From Paralithodes platypus (Eukaryota > Arthropoda > Malacostraca > Decapoda > Lithodidae), in assembly GCA_032716605.1 (NCBI GenBank), contig CM064572.1:45744563-45808562 (forward strand): a DNA stretch of 64,000 nt, in the 5' to 3' direction. The notes under the pieces were generated by a model. It worked only from the letters and a program-made list of their open reading frames with translations, did no database searches and had not been told where the DNA came from. Both the position numbers and the translations under genes were made by a program. Below, piece by piece: positions 30,341 to 43,162 of the stretch (position 1 is the stretch's first letter; every line of letters starts with the position of its first letter).

Positions 30341-33300
30341 TCACAGGTATATCCATATGGTCAATGCGAAGGTCAGTCAACAAGAAATTTTCCATTTAAT
30401 TTAAAGGTTAAGGTCAAAGGTCAAGGTTAAAAATAAGGTCAATATTTCATATTTTTTACTCAAATGTCTTAATTTTCACTATACAAGTTACGGGTAACCT
30501 TAATATCGTATTGACACAATTTTAGGTAAATATTCTAAAGGGTAAGGTCAAAGGTCAAAATAAGCTTTTCACTAGAATTTCTTATACTAACTGTTAGATT
30601 CTCACTAGGCTTTCCATGTATATTTAGAATACCTAGGCCAAGGTCATACAAGAAACTACACAATTCCATATGAAAGGTTAAGGTCAAAGGTTAAGGTCAA
30701 ATAAAAGGTCAATATGCTATTTTCTTTACTTTTCATGCAAACTTCACAAAATTTGGTGAGATAGTTGCACTTTAAATTAAAAGGAAATTAATACATTTGG
30801 ACACACATATCATATAGGTCAAGATAAAGGTCAAAGGTCAAGGTCAACTATTATATTAATATGTATGAAACTAACTGATTGGTTTTCATGAAATTATGCA
30901 TGCTTATTTGATTTTCCAGGGCATATCAATGACAAAAAAAATACTCTTACATAAAGGTCCAGGTCAAGGTCAAAGGTCAACTTTTACTATTTATTTTATT
31001 TTTTACTCAAACGTCATTTTCACAATACAAGTTACTGGTAACCTTGATATCGTATTCACCAAATCTTAGTTAAATATTCTATACGGTAAGGTCAAGGTCA
31101 AAGGTCAAAATAAGTTTTTCACTAGTATTTCTTATACTAACTGGTAGATTCTCACTAGGCTTACCATGTATATTTAGAATACCAAGGCCAAGGTCATACA
31201 AGAAACTATACAATTCCATATGAAAGGTCAAGGTCACAGGTTAAGGTCAAATAAAAGGTCAATATGTAATTTTCTTTACTTTTCATGCAAACTTCACACA
31301 ATTTGGTGAGATAGTTGCACTTTAAATGAAAATAAAAATAATACATTGGACACACATATCATAAAGGTCAAGATAAAAGTCAAAGGTCAAGCTCAACTAT
31401 TCTATTAATATATATGAAACTACTGTAACTGATGGGATTTAATGAAATTAGGCATGCTTATTTGATTTTCCAGGGCAATGTCAATGCAACAAAAATACTC
31501 TTACATAAAAGTTCAAGTCACAGGTCAAGGTCAACTTTTACTATTTATTTTACTTTTAACTCAAATGTCTTCATTTTCACAATACAAGTTACTGCTAACC
31601 TTGATATCGTATTGCCTAAATCTTAGATACTTATTTTAAAGGGCAAGTACAAAGTTCAAGGTCAAAGGTCATAATAGTTTTATTACTAGTATTTCTTATA
31701 TAGTTAGATTCTCACTAGGCTTACCATGTATATTCGGAATAGCAAGGCCAAGGTCATACAAGAAACTATATAATTCTATAATAAAGGTCAACGTCACAGG
31801 TCAAGGTCAAATAAAAGGTCAAAATTGTCTTTTCTCTACTTTTAATGCAAACTTCACAAACTTTGGTGAGATAATTGCACTTTAAATGATAAGGAAAATA
31901 ATACATTTGGAAACCCATATCATGAAGGTCAAGATAAAGGTCAAGGTCAACTATTCAATTAATATATATGAAACTAACTGATTGGTTTTAATGAAATTAG
32001 GCATGCTTATTTGAATTTCCAGGGCAATGTCAATGAAAAAAGAAAATACTCCTACATAAAGGTCCAGGTCACAGGTCAAGGTCAAAGGTCAACTTTTACT
32101 ATTTATTTTACTTTTAACTCAAATGTCTTCATATTCACAATACAAGTTACTGGTAACCATGATCTCGTATTTCCTAAATCTTAGATAACTATTTTAAAGG
32201 GTAAGGTCAAAGTTCAAAGGTCAAAATAGTTTTTTTACTAGTATTTCTTATACTAACCGTTAGATTTTCACTAGGCTAGCCATGTATATTCGGAATACCT
32301 AGGCCAAGGTCATACAAGAAACTATTCAATTTCATATGCAAGGTCAAGGTCACAGGTCAAGGTCAAATGAAAGGTCAATATGTTATTTTCTTTACTTTTC
32401 ATGCAAACTTCACAGCATTTGGTGAGATAGTTGCTCTATAAGTGAACAGGAAAATGATAAATGTTGAGGCATATAAAGGTAAAGATAAAGGTCTAAGGGC
32501 AAGGTCAACTATTCTATTACTATATATGAAACTAACTGATGGGTTTTAATGAAATTAGGCATGCTTATTTGATTTCCATGGGCAATGTCAATGCAAAAGA
32601 AAATGTACTCTAACATAAAGGTCAAGGTCAAAGGTCAATTTTTATTATTTATTAAACAAGATAACTCAAATTTTGGAAAACTGGCTGTGTTACGCCTTAT
32701 TAATTATATATCATATATATCAAATTTAACATAACTATTGAAATAGTTAAGGTCAGAGGTCAGGGTCAAAACAAGAGTATTTGTAATTTACCATAAACTC
32801 CTCCTAGACTGTTTAATGTATTGTCACCAAATTATACGGGCAAATTCAGTTGGTCAATGCGACGGCCATCCAAATATATGTATTTTATTTTAGGTAAAGG
32901 TCAAAGGTCAAGGTCACAGTATAATGATCACTATTTGAAATCAATATGTTTTTATACGAATGTCACCATATTCATGCTAGTTAATATGAAAATTGGTGTC
33001 AAGGTCAAAGGTCAAGGTTAAAGTTTGAAATATGAGTTTTACTAGTACAGTATTTCCTATTCAATGTAAGATTCTCATTAGGCATATCATGCATATTCGG
33101 AATGCCTAGACCAAGGTCATACAAGTATAAACATAATTCCATTTGATAGGTCAAGGTCACAGGTCAACATCAGATATAACGTCATTATGCTAATTTCTTT
33201 ATTATTCATGTCAACTTCACAACATTCGTTGAGACAGTTGTGCTTTAGGGGAAAATTAAAATTTTTATTTTTAAGACATCATGAAGGTCAAAGCTCAAAG

Positions 33301-33513
33301 TCAACTATTCCTTTAATACCTATGATACTAACTGATGATTTTTAATGAAATTTGACACACTTATTTGATTTTCTAGGGTTACATCAAAGCAAGCAAAAAT
33401 ATTATCCTACATAAAGGTCAAGGTCACAGGCCAAGGTTATAAAGTTAACCTTCATCATAAAAAATACTCAATTTCCGATAAGCTGACGACTGTTAGTTGC
33501 ATTTTACTTAAAT

Positions 33514-33564
<51 letters not shown>

Positions 33565-33600
33565 CTTAAGGTTAAAGGTCCAGGTCAAAGAACAAAAGAA
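30340..33600 (+). repeat. AGGTCA-rich tandem array (~550-bp units)
   Basis: About 70 AGGTCA hexamers (hand count), all on the plus strand, clustered as AGGTCAAGGTCA, AGGTCAAAGGTCA and AGGTCACAGGTCA. Full units repeat at ~550 bp: ACTAG(T/A)ATTTCTTATACTAACTG at about 30571, 31121, 31684 and 32237, and weaker at 33038. Between clusters the unit has conserved AT-rich blocks such as CACTAGGCTTACCATGTATATT and GGCATGCTTATTTGATTTTCC. AGGTCA is the nuclear-receptor half-site. No coding frame. Confidence 0.88.
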
Positions 33601-33642
33601 GAGTGTTAAACAATTTCTTTAAACTCTTCCTAGACTGTTTAA

Positions 33643-33764
33643 CCCTTTGTGTACTGGTGACGTCCTTTTTATTGTAGTCTAGCTATAATTAGACGATTTT
33701 GTGGAGCGTATGAAGGATCAGTGGTAGTAAAATGGGTAGCTATAATTAGAAGATTTTGTGGATC

Positions 33765-33770
<6 letters not shown>
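33643..33770 (+). mobile_element. Family-B MITE, truncated
   Basis: TTAA 33639-33642, then CCCTTTGTGTACTGGTGACGTC and AGCTATAATTAGACGATTTTG, which recurs 80 bp later. Ends in a (TA)n tract. Confidence 0.6.
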
Positions 33771-33831
<61 letters not shown>

Positions 33832-33846
33832 GGTATATACTGTATA
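33771..33846. repeat. (TA)n microsatellite, left of the foldback
   Basis: Nearly pure TA of about 60 bp. A matching TA tract (34452-34484) lies on the other side of the foldback element. Confidence 0.9.
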
Positions 33847-33848
33847 TA

Positions 33849-34434
33849 CAGGGTGTTCCAGTAATGCTTTTCATAAATTATATGGTGGACTCATAAGACA
33901 AAAATAAGAATAAATTACTCTATGAACATGAGGTTGAGTATTTATAATAACGGAGTTATTACACGATTAAAGTTAATGACAGATACAATGCCATTCAGTC
34001 CAAGGGGTAATGTTGCCATTTTAGTGGATTATATCCATTTGGCCTTCGCTATCGCTTGCTAGCCTCAAGATAGTTCTAGCGGTTTGTATCCAATCGGCGT
34101 TCTCTCTTCAGGCTAGCGAGCGGTAGCGAGCTGATGTTTTCGGTAGGAAAATCAAATCCGGCGAAGCCGGACATATTTTTCTACTGAAAAGTCAGATCGC
34201 TACTGCTCAATAGCTTGAGGCTAGCAAGCAATAGCGAAGGCCAAATGGATATAATCCACTAAAATGGCAACATTACCTCTTGGACTGAATGGCATTGTAT
34301 CTGTCGTTAACTTTAATCGTGTAATAACTCCGTTATTATAAATACTCAACCTCATGTTCATAGAATAATTTATTCTTATTTTTGTCTTATGAGTCCACCA
34401 TATAATTTATGAAAAGCATTACTGGAACACCCTG
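33849..34434. mobile_element. Mariner-like foldback element with ~220-bp inverted repeats
   Basis: Ends CAGGGTGTTCCAGTAATG in perfect inverted orientation, each flanked by TA, the target of Tc1/mariner elements; CAGGGTG is a common start of mariner ends. The inverted repeats run about 220 bp with four mismatches by eye (33849-34075 and 34208-34434). The centre contains CTAGCGAGCGGTAGCGAGC, TCCGGCGAAGCCGGA and TTTTTCTACTGAAAA, blocks shared with MITE family A and the foldback at 58090. No transposase. Confidence 0.8.
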
Positions 34435-34451
34435 TATATACAGTATATGCA

Positions 34452-35393
<942 letters not shown>

Positions 35394-35469
35394 TAGAGTG
35401 AAGCTAAAAATGGAATAAACAGATAATCATGTACGAGTATGAACAATATTCCTGCCTTAGACGTAAACT

Positions 35470-36300
35470 GAAGAACCAAACACTAACTCTCTTTAATCCA
35501 GCAATACCACACACACATCCCTTCCCCGACACCCAACCCACAGAACGACACAACACAAACGTTATCTTCCACACTCTATCCCTCACATTACTGACTCTAC
35601 ACACAGGCACATGTACACACCACACATAAATGTAAAGTGAAGGAACTAACACTTACCACTGCATAAATCCACCATCACATATCAGCCCACCTATCCCCAA
35701 CCTCAGAAGGACACAACACACACGCTATCTTTCACATTATATCCTCACACTATTGACTTTACCCACAGGCACACACCAACACCACACATACACGTTAAAT
35801 GAAGAAAAATACATCAACCAACTTTTATCCAGCACCACAACACACGCAGAAACCTCGATCCCAAACCTCAGAACGACACAACACATACGTTATCTTCCAC
35901 ATTATATCCTCACACTATTGACTTTACTTACAGGCACATACCAACACCACTCACCAGCCCCTCATCTCAACCCTCCACACACCAGCCATCCCCACCCTCC
36001 ACACACCAGCCCCCCAGACCCCTAAACCTCAGAACGACACAACACACACGTTATCTTCCACATTATATCCTCACTATTGACTTTACTCACAGGCACACAC
36101 CAACACCACACATACACGTTAAATGAAGAAAATAACACTGACCCTTAAATCCAGCACCTCCACACACCAGCCGCCCAGACCCCAAACCTCAGAACGACAC
36201 AACACACACGTTATCTTCCGCATTATATCCTCACACTATAGACTTTATTCACAGGCACATAGCAACTCCCAACATAAGCTCCCATAAAGGCGGGGGATAT
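35470..36300. repeat. ~170-bp satellite, right arm
   Basis: Complement of 21225-22090, five units marked by CGTTATCTTCCACATTATATCC at about 35560, 35731, 35890, 36048 and 36210. Confidence 0.8.
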
Positions 36301-36303
36301 ACA

Positions 36304-37480
36304 CGTTTTTTTTTGTTTTTTTTTGTTGAGACAATGAACGGAGGAAGGAAAAACACAGATAAAACAAAAAGGTCCATGTGCCTAAAGGCATCCTCCATTC
36401 ATAAAATGTTTGTAACAACTGGATTTAAACATTTGTAGATTGTAAGTTTCTGGAAAGCAATTCGAGGGAAGTGAATTCCAAAGAGTAGTAGCTCTGGGGA
36501 TAAATTAATTCTGATAAGCAGAAGTTCTGCATTGTGGAGGAGAAAGTGTAAATTCATGGGCGCTCTCAGCTGGCCTAGTTCTACGGGGAAAGATGTGGAG
36601 AGGCGGCACAATTGAAGCAAGTTCCTCGGAACAATTGCTGTGAAAATATCTGTAGAATAATGCAAGGGATGCAACGTTTCTTCGTATGGATAATGTAGGA
36701 AGGTCCTGTGTGATTGCAGGGTTATTGATTAATCTAATAGCTTTACTTGAATTTTGTCCAACTGCCTCAATGCAACCACTCCACTTCCACCCCACAGAGG
36801 TGAACAGTAATCCATCTGAGAACGCACATGACTTTTATATATTACGGCCAACTGCTCGTCAGTGAAGAATTCTCGAACTCTGTACAGGAGTCCCAGTTTT
36901 TTAGAGGCATTCTTAGCAATGCTTCTAACATAATGTGTCCAGCTCAAGTTAGTAGTTAATGTTACACCGAGAATGTCAATACTAGGGGAAGTGGGAATAT
37001 TTACATCATTAAAATATATATATGGGAGTCAGTGAGATTCTGTCGGTTAGAAAATTGAATGTACTTGGTTTTCTGTGCATTAAAGGAAACTAGATTATTT
37101 TGTCCCCATTCATTAATTCTAGAAAGGTCCTGGTTCAGAGAAATTGCAGTGTTTATTTTTGAATTTATAAGATCGGGTTGGGTGAAAGAATTGGTAAATG
37201 TGAAGGAACTGTGGAGTGTTGAGTCATCTGCGTAGGAATGTATTGGATTATGAGTGGTAGATATGAGATCATTGATATGAATGAGGAACAGAGTTGGGGC
37301 CAAAACTGATCCCTGGGGAACACCAGCATTTATTGAGTGAAATTGAGAATAAAGGCCATCTACCATTACACGTATTTTTCTGTTATGAAGATAAGAAGAA
37401 ATTAGTGGAACTAATGATGCAAGGCCGTAGTCTGGCAACTTTACGCCAGCAATTTGTTTCAGGTAATCTTCTGGGGGCAA
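36304..37480 (-). mobile_element. Jockey/CR1-group LINE, right-arm copy
   Basis: Complement of 20030-21205. The frame 37001-37480 is longer than in the left arm, covering RT motifs through YADD to QNNLVSFNAQKTKYIQFS. Further C-terminal pieces are at 36729-36947 and 36505-36795 in other frames. The poly(A) tail is split by G into two runs (36306-36325 as T). Confidence 0.85.
37001..37480 (-). pseudogene. LINE reverse transcriptase core fragment, right arm (159 aa)
   Basis: ISSYLHNRKIRVMVDG, GVPQGSVLAPTLFLIHINDL, SYADDSTLH, then LSRINEWGQNN. The catalytic YADD is intact. The fragment lacks the N-terminal RT motifs and is followed by a frame break near 37001. Confidence 0.75.
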
Positions 37481-37730
37481 TTTTGCTTTGGTATCGGAGA
37501 CTAAACCGAGGGTGGATTATACATTACGAAACAAAATTCTTACGAAAGTCGACTTGCCAGGAGAGAGAAAAATACATAAATAACATTTAATTCAAAAGAA
37601 CTTCCGTAGATCCACTTTAACCCAAAAAGTATTCCTTCGTATTATTTTGGCTATTAATATAAGTTTGTATTTAGTATAGAAATGGTCTGTGGGATTTTTT
37701 TTTTACCCAATTGAATAATTAATGCCCTCC

Positions 37731-37734
37731 TTAA
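37731..37734. other. Empty TTAA site matching the left-arm family-C insertion
   Basis: GCCCTCC-TTAA-TCTGTAAAAAA here corresponds to the filled site 19304-19790. There is one TTAA and no footprint, as expected of a pre-insertion site or of the precise excision typical of TTAA elements. Confidence 0.92.
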
Positions 37735-37802
37735 TCTGTAAAAAAAAGTTGTCTAGTGTAAGTAAAAAGAAAACGAAAGAATCCATGAAACTGAATACTC
37801 AT

Positions 37803-37835
37803 CAAGGGGACATTATTTCATTTGTTTTTGTTTTA

Positions 37836-37877
<42 letters not shown>

Positions 37878-38074
37878 GCTATATACACAGGTATATTTGT
37901 ATTTGTTTGTTCCCTAGACTTAAATTTAGCTTTAAAAAACACACTATCCCAAAATACCCCCTTCGAGACAAATTTGTGCAGGTAGCCTTTTAATGAATGT
38001 CCTTTCTAAGCTGAATAAAATCGTCTAATAGTTGCTAGAATATAACGAAAAGGGCATCACCGGTACAATGTGGG
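37803..38074 (-). mobile_element. Partial family-A copy followed by family-B half (right arm)
   Basis: Complement of 18961-19235: a family-A 3' fragment with (TTA)n, then family-B sequence to TTAA 38075-38078 (GTACCGGTGATGCCC on the minus strand). Confidence 0.55.
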
Positions 38075-40117
38075 TTAAATATCACACACCACTTCACTAT
38101 ACAATGACCCATGCCCGAAGGTGTTTACATAAAGGACCAGATAGAGTTATACCAACTATCACAAGCTTCCCTCACTGTGTCTGTTTGTGTCTCTCACCTA
38201 CACTGAGAGTAATCCAGCTAGCTCTCACAAACACCTCCTTCTCCTCCTCCTTTTAATTCACTACACTAAACAAGCACACCACAGTTCTTTCCAACACACA
38301 CACACACACAAAAGGAGAACAAAAAACGTTTAAAACAGCGACTATTGCTCTTTCAGCTTTAGCGGACCTTTGTTACAGGCACCTATGCCTTCTGTCTCTT
38401 TCATACACATAACAAAAACAAAAACACACACACACATTACATCTTCCATCAATTACACACACACACATTACATCTTCAATCACACGCACGCACGCACGCA
38501 CGCGCGCACGCGCGCACGCACGCGCACACACACACACACACACACATCCAGGAACTACATTACATTACAATGATACCGGATTAGTAGTCACGCATTTAAC
38601 CATGTCAGCATAAAATTACACCTGTTCTACTTATTCTGGCTAATATTAGATTTTACTCAGCTTTGGAAAGTCATTTAGGAATCATATTATTCAAGTATGT
38701 CTTAATAATCCTCTTGACACCATAATTCCTTAGCAAGTTGATTGAATCGTCTATTGAACACCAAACTATAAGGATAATCTGTGATCTTATACTAACACGG
38801 TTAACTGTCATACGGTACCTTGTCCCAGTATACCATCACATGCCCCGACGGTATTTACATAGAGGATCAGCCTGAGTAATACCAACCATCATAGCTTATA
38901 TCCGGGAACCACATTACTAAGATATCAGGTTAGTGGTCACGCATTCTAACATTTCAACACTGTATACGATGGCGCTTTTTCTATTTATTCTGGCTTATAG
39001 TACCGTAGATGACTTTATTCAGCTTTAGAAGCTCTTCTATGAATAAAATTATTAAAGTCTGTCTTAATAATCCACTTGACATCGTAATTCCTTAGTAAGC
39101 TGAATGAAATCGACAGAATAAAATAATAAACCAGAAAAAGAATAAAAAAATAAACCAGAATAAAAGAATAAATAAAATAAAGAATAAATAAAGAATAAAC
39201 CAGGATAAAAGAATAAATAAAATAAAGAATAAATACAGAATAAACCTGAATAAAAGAATAAATAAAATAAAGAATAAATAAAAAATAAACCTGAATAAAA
39301 GGAAAATCCGTGATCTTATACTAACAGGATTAACTATAATAGCTCTTCCCTATCTACTCTCACATGCTCAAAGCTGTTGAGGGGATGGTTCACTTTTTGG
39401 TCGTTCTTTCATATATTTATTATTTTCTAGTCTCCTCCCTAGACTTCCATCAAACTAAAAAAAAACATCCATTACATCCCACTTGTAGATAAATTTGTAC
39501 ATTTTTTGGTAGACAAATGTTTCCAAAATTACAGGCTCACTATCGTTCGCTAGGAAAACATCGACACCTAAATAGCACGAAAGGTCTTAAAATCGACAAA
39601 CTAATGGGGCAAGCACTTAATCTCTCAACAAATGGGGCTTAACACGAGGGAGAAAGGGGACCATAAAACCGGCCCATCTCCCCTTAACATAGAGGATCAG
39701 CCTGAGTAATACCAACCATCACAGCGCATATCCGGGAACGACATTACTATAATATCAGGTTAGTGGTCACGTACTTAACCTTTACAGTACACGAGGACAC
39801 CTTTTCATCTTATTCTGGCTAACATTACAAGATTTTACTCAGCTTTGGAAGGGCCTCTAGGAATAAAATAATAAGCCTCTGCATGACTCCCATAATTCCT
39901 TAGTAAGCCAAATAAACTGGTCTAGTGATAGCTACAATATGAGGGAGAAACCCGTCGTTATATACACTGAAAAGGGGACATTCTCCCTTCCCTATATACT
40001 CTTCCATGCCCGAAGCTGTTTACATAAGAGGCTGAGCCGGAGTAATACCATCAAAACACACACATATCCACAAACTACAGCCCATCACCAAAACACCAAG
40101 TTAGTGTCAGTACGCAA
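38075..40117. repeat. Degenerate ~350-bp tandem array, right arm
   Basis: Complement of 16924-18956, including CA/CG tracts (38423-38546) and GAATAAA-type expansion (39110-39300). Unit structure as on the left. Confidence 0.65.
39381..39683 (-). mobile_element. TTAA MITE family A in the array, right arm
   Basis: Complement of 17359-17664. Right TTAA intact at 39684-39687; the other side has mutated to TTGA (39377-39380). Confidence 0.82.
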
Positions 40118-40121
40118 TTAA

Positions 40122-40912
40122 AGGGGAGGTAGTTGTTTTTTCTCCCTCATGTTTAATCATATTAGCATTGAGATTTTAAAAACGTTTGATCCATTAGTTT
40201 GGCGATTTTAAGAACTTTCGCTCCATTTCTTTGTCAATATGTAGACTTTTTGTGGAGGTGTGGCAGAGTGGTCTTGCCACTGGACTGGTAATCCAATGGA
40301 CCCAGGTTCGAATCCCAATATGTCAATGGAAAGATATTATTTGGATGGAATTTGTGCTGTACCTAATTACAGTGCATTACCACAGCACACCGACATGCCA
40401 AACAAAACATACCCTCATTGTTCTGAATAAATAGCATTGTATGAATATTTGCATATTCAGGGAATATGGGAATATGCTACAGGGGGGCAATGCCTAGTGA
40501 GTTAATTGCTCAATAGGTGGCGTTCTGAGAGTGAGGGTCCGAGTCTGTGGGATGAGACTGTGAAGCACAGGGGCAAAGCTGCTTGAGAGATGGAGTTGCT
40601 TCGAGCCGTAAGTGGGTGCTTCGCATGTCTCATTCGATAGACTGGAACAAGACCTCACGGGCCTCACCGTGTTCAGCGGTAGAGTGTGCAGGCTCTGAGC
40701 CTATGCCCGAGAGGGAGTAGTTTGAATATAGAAAAAAATAAAAAATAAAAATTAAAGTTTTGTTTTTTCCTTTGTGAGCGATATTTTCTACCGAAAAATG
40801 TACACACTTATTTTGAATGGTGGTCAAGCTTTTTTAAAGCTTGATGGAGGACTAGCGAGCAAACTGAATGATACATAGATATTTAAGTAAATGGACCAAA
40901 AATTAACCACTA
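40122..40912 (+). mobile_element. TTAA MITE family A interrupted by a SINE, right arm
   Basis: TTAA 40118-40121, then GGGGAGG and the family blocks up to TAGACTTTTTG (40252). It resumes at TTTTTTCCTTTGTGAGCG (about 40761) and runs to about 40912, with the 3' terminus eroded to ACCACTAACCC. About 20 bp of the family appear to be lost at the junction. Confidence 0.7.
40253..40757 (+). mobile_element. tRNA-derived SINE with intact pol III boxes
   Basis: Starts TGGAGGTGTGGCAGAGTGG, containing an A box (TGGCAGAGTGG). A perfect B box GGTTCGAATCC lies at about 40305-40315. Folding the head gives an anticodon-loop candidate CTGGTAA between TGGA and TCCA, suggesting a tRNA-Thr-like (GGT) ancestor, though the acceptor and T stems do not pair well. 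A ~430-bp body and A-rich tail (40731-40757) follow. Transcription by RNA polymerase III and mobilisation by a LINE partner are inferred from the boxes and tail. Confidence 0.75.
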
Positions 40913-41007
40913 ACCCTTTGGTCAATTATGTATGCGATGACGCTCTCTCAACTTATTCCGGCTAGCATTAGGCGTTAGCTATAATGACACCGCAACGATT
41001 AGGCATC

Positions 41008-41935
41008 TTTAGTCACCTTAATATCTGTCATTAGAGGACCAATTCTCTTTCTAATTTACATCAACGACATAAATGAGGGTCTCACCTGTACAATCTCAAA
41101 ATTTGCTGACGATACAAAAATTGCAAATAGCGTACTCTCAAAAGAACAAGTTGACGATATGCAACACAATCTAGATAAATTGTCATGTTGGGCCCAAATT
41201 TGGCAAAGGAGTTTCACGGATAAATGTAAAGTACTACATATCGGATACCTAAATGAGAAAGCAAACTATTCGATGAATGGCACTCAGCTTAAGAATGTAA
41301 ACAGAGAAACCGATCTGGGAGTAACAATATCGAGTAACCTAAAACCGAGTCAACAATGTTCAGAAGTTGTTAAGAAGGCAAACAAAATAATTGGCTTTAT
41401 AGGCAGGTCATTTGAGCATAAATCCAAAGAAGTTATCCTAACCCTTTACAATTCCTTAGTCCACCCTCTTCTGGAGTACTGCATTCAATCCTGGTGCCCT
41501 TATTACCAAAAAGATATAAACAAGCTGGAACGAGTTCAGCGTAGAGTTACCAAAATGATACCTAGCCTAAAGAACAAACCATACGAAGAGCGTCTTAGAG
41601 AATTAAATCTATTTCCTTTAACCCAGCGCAGATTAAGAGGTGACTTAATTCAAGTGTTCAAAATCATCAAAGGCATCGACAATATGAACTGTAGTAAGTA
41701 CTTCACTATCGACCAATCTAATTACACGCGGGGAAACGGTTGCAAAATTATTGGTAAATCTTTTAACTCACACGAATCTAAGAATTTCTTCTTCAATCGA
41801 GTTGTCAACTTGTGGAATGGGCTTCCCCGAGACGTTATAGACTGCAGCACCGTTGATTCATTTAAACTCCGCTTAGACAAATATCTCGCATCAAACCCGC
41901 GACTGACTGCATTTGTAAATTAATAACTTTATTTT
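41008..41935 (+). mobile_element. CR1-type LINE 3' half, right arm (intact frame)
   Basis: 5'-truncated at about 41008, just inside GPILFLIYINDI. Includes the FADDTK catalytic box at about 41100 and continues through the C-terminus to stop 41921-41923, then a short 3' UTR. Confidence 0.88.
41159..41923 (+). CDS. CR1-clade LINE polymerase C-terminal fragment, 254 aa
   Basis: An open frame starting 55 bp after the FADD box; the upstream codons back to 41010 are in the same frame, so the ATG is internal. Blocks seen: KCKVLHIGYLN, ETDLGVTISSNLKPSQQCSE, KANKIIGFIGRSF, LVHPLLEYCIQSWCPYYQKD, KLERVQRRVTKMIPSLKN, YEERLRELNLFPLTQRRLRG and FNRVVNLWNGLPRDVID. This is the standard thumb/C-terminal region of CR1 LINEs. 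It lacks most of the RT and all of the endonuclease, so it is not autonomous. The left-arm version is frameshifted twice. Confidence 0.85.
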   Translation: MQHNLDKLSCWAQIWQRSFTDKCKVLHIGYLNEKANYSMNGTQLKNVNRETDLGVTISSNLKPSQQCSEVVKKANKIIGFIGRSFEHKSKEVILTLYNSLVHPLLEYCIQSWCPYYQKDINKLERVQRRVTKMIPSLKNKPYEERLRELNLFPLTQRRLRGDLIQVFKIIKGIDNMNCSKYFTIDQSNYTRGNGCKIIGKSFNSHESKNFFFNRVVNLWNGLPRDVIDCSTVDSFKLRLDKYLASNPRLTAFVN

Positions 41936-42141
41936 ATCCCCCCCTCAGTTACTAACCCATCTGTCCCCTACTAACTTCCTAATCCTGCCACGGACATTAG
42001 TTCCAGGGCAGTAGTTCCCTTTCCAATGTTCCCTTACCCACTCTAAACCACTGTTTGGACACTTGATCCTCAGTGTTTTGGAGGACAAGCAGCCTAGAAG
42101 GGTCACTAGATCTGTTGTTGCTTGATTTCCTTTGTACTCCT

Positions 42142-42148
<7 letters not shown>

Positions 42149-42173
<25 letters not shown>

Positions 42174-42627
42174 CCCCAAGCTGCCTGGCCGAACAGCCCC
42201 AAGGCCCCGAGCAATTCCAAGGCCATAACCGAGTGCCCCCACAGAACCCTCCCCGCCGACCACAATAAAGCCTGGGTGACCGAAGCCACTCCATGGCGGG
42301 GGGCTGAGGAGGGTGCGGAAACGCCCGGGAAACCAAAGCCCCACCCAGGGCCCTGTGCTCCTCAGCAATTATGAAGAGAAAGTTGAAGGGCAAGGGAAAA
42401 ATGTGATGCTTTGGCTTCCAATCTTGGTAGATTGGGAGGTCAATCCACGGAAGAGACGCCATCACTTGAGATCTAGAAAATATATAAGTTAAAGGAAAAG
42501 TCAGAGTAAGCTATGGGTATGGCAGAGATTGCTCAGCTCTCACTCTGATAGACCAGCCCATCACCACATGACTATAACCCAATCCTCTCAGCATCAGGTA
42601 GGAAAGGCCCTAGAAAGCCGCCTTACT
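42149..42627 (-). mobile_element. (AAC)n-tailed retroposon, right arm, with exact 20-bp duplication
   Basis: Target duplications CCTTTGTACTCCTTTGTTGT at 42129-42148 and 42628-42647. The (TTG)n side at 42141-42171 is the tail of a minus-strand retroposon. The interior is GC-rich and non-coding as far as can be seen. Confidence 0.6.
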
Positions 42628-42647
42628 CCTTTGTACTCCTTTGTTGT

Positions 42648-43162
42648 GGAATGATATATATAACGTCCTCAAATGTGTATGTTAAACTAATACCCTGTAT
42701 TTTTTGTCAGTCAAGCTAATTAGCTAAAATATGACTTCAGAGGCTATTGACCCTTCTGGATTATTAGTCAAGTCTCCATTTAGTATCTCTTTAATCATTA
42801 AACCCAGACTGAGTTTATAATCCACAGTAACTCATTCTTACCCAGTTAGGAGTATATGTAAGCTGTATTATTAAGTAACTGAATATAATGATATATAATA
42901 ATACGCTTTCCTTTACTCCTTTGATACTATTTAATGCACAATAGCCTATATATCCTCTGGTTACACAATTATGATAGTGTTTAATGTAAAGACGAGACAG
43001 TTTCAGAAGACTACCCATTAAGAGTCGATAGTGTCGTGGCTTGGCAATAAACCCTTTCTTAGTCATCGGGTATAATTTTCTCCACTCCAGTATTCACGAC
43101 ATTGTTAATTTCTCCGCAAATAACAGGGCTGATATTTTCTTTTGGAGCCAAGCCGTACAGTC
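42648..43162. other. Unique AT-rich stretch, no feature seen (right arm)
   Basis: Complement of 13884-14401. Nothing recognisable on either strand. Confidence 0.4.

Noticed and set aside
40253..40325. Functional tRNA gene
   Set aside because: The A and B boxes are perfect but the acceptor and T stems do not pair, and it continues into a SINE body and tail.
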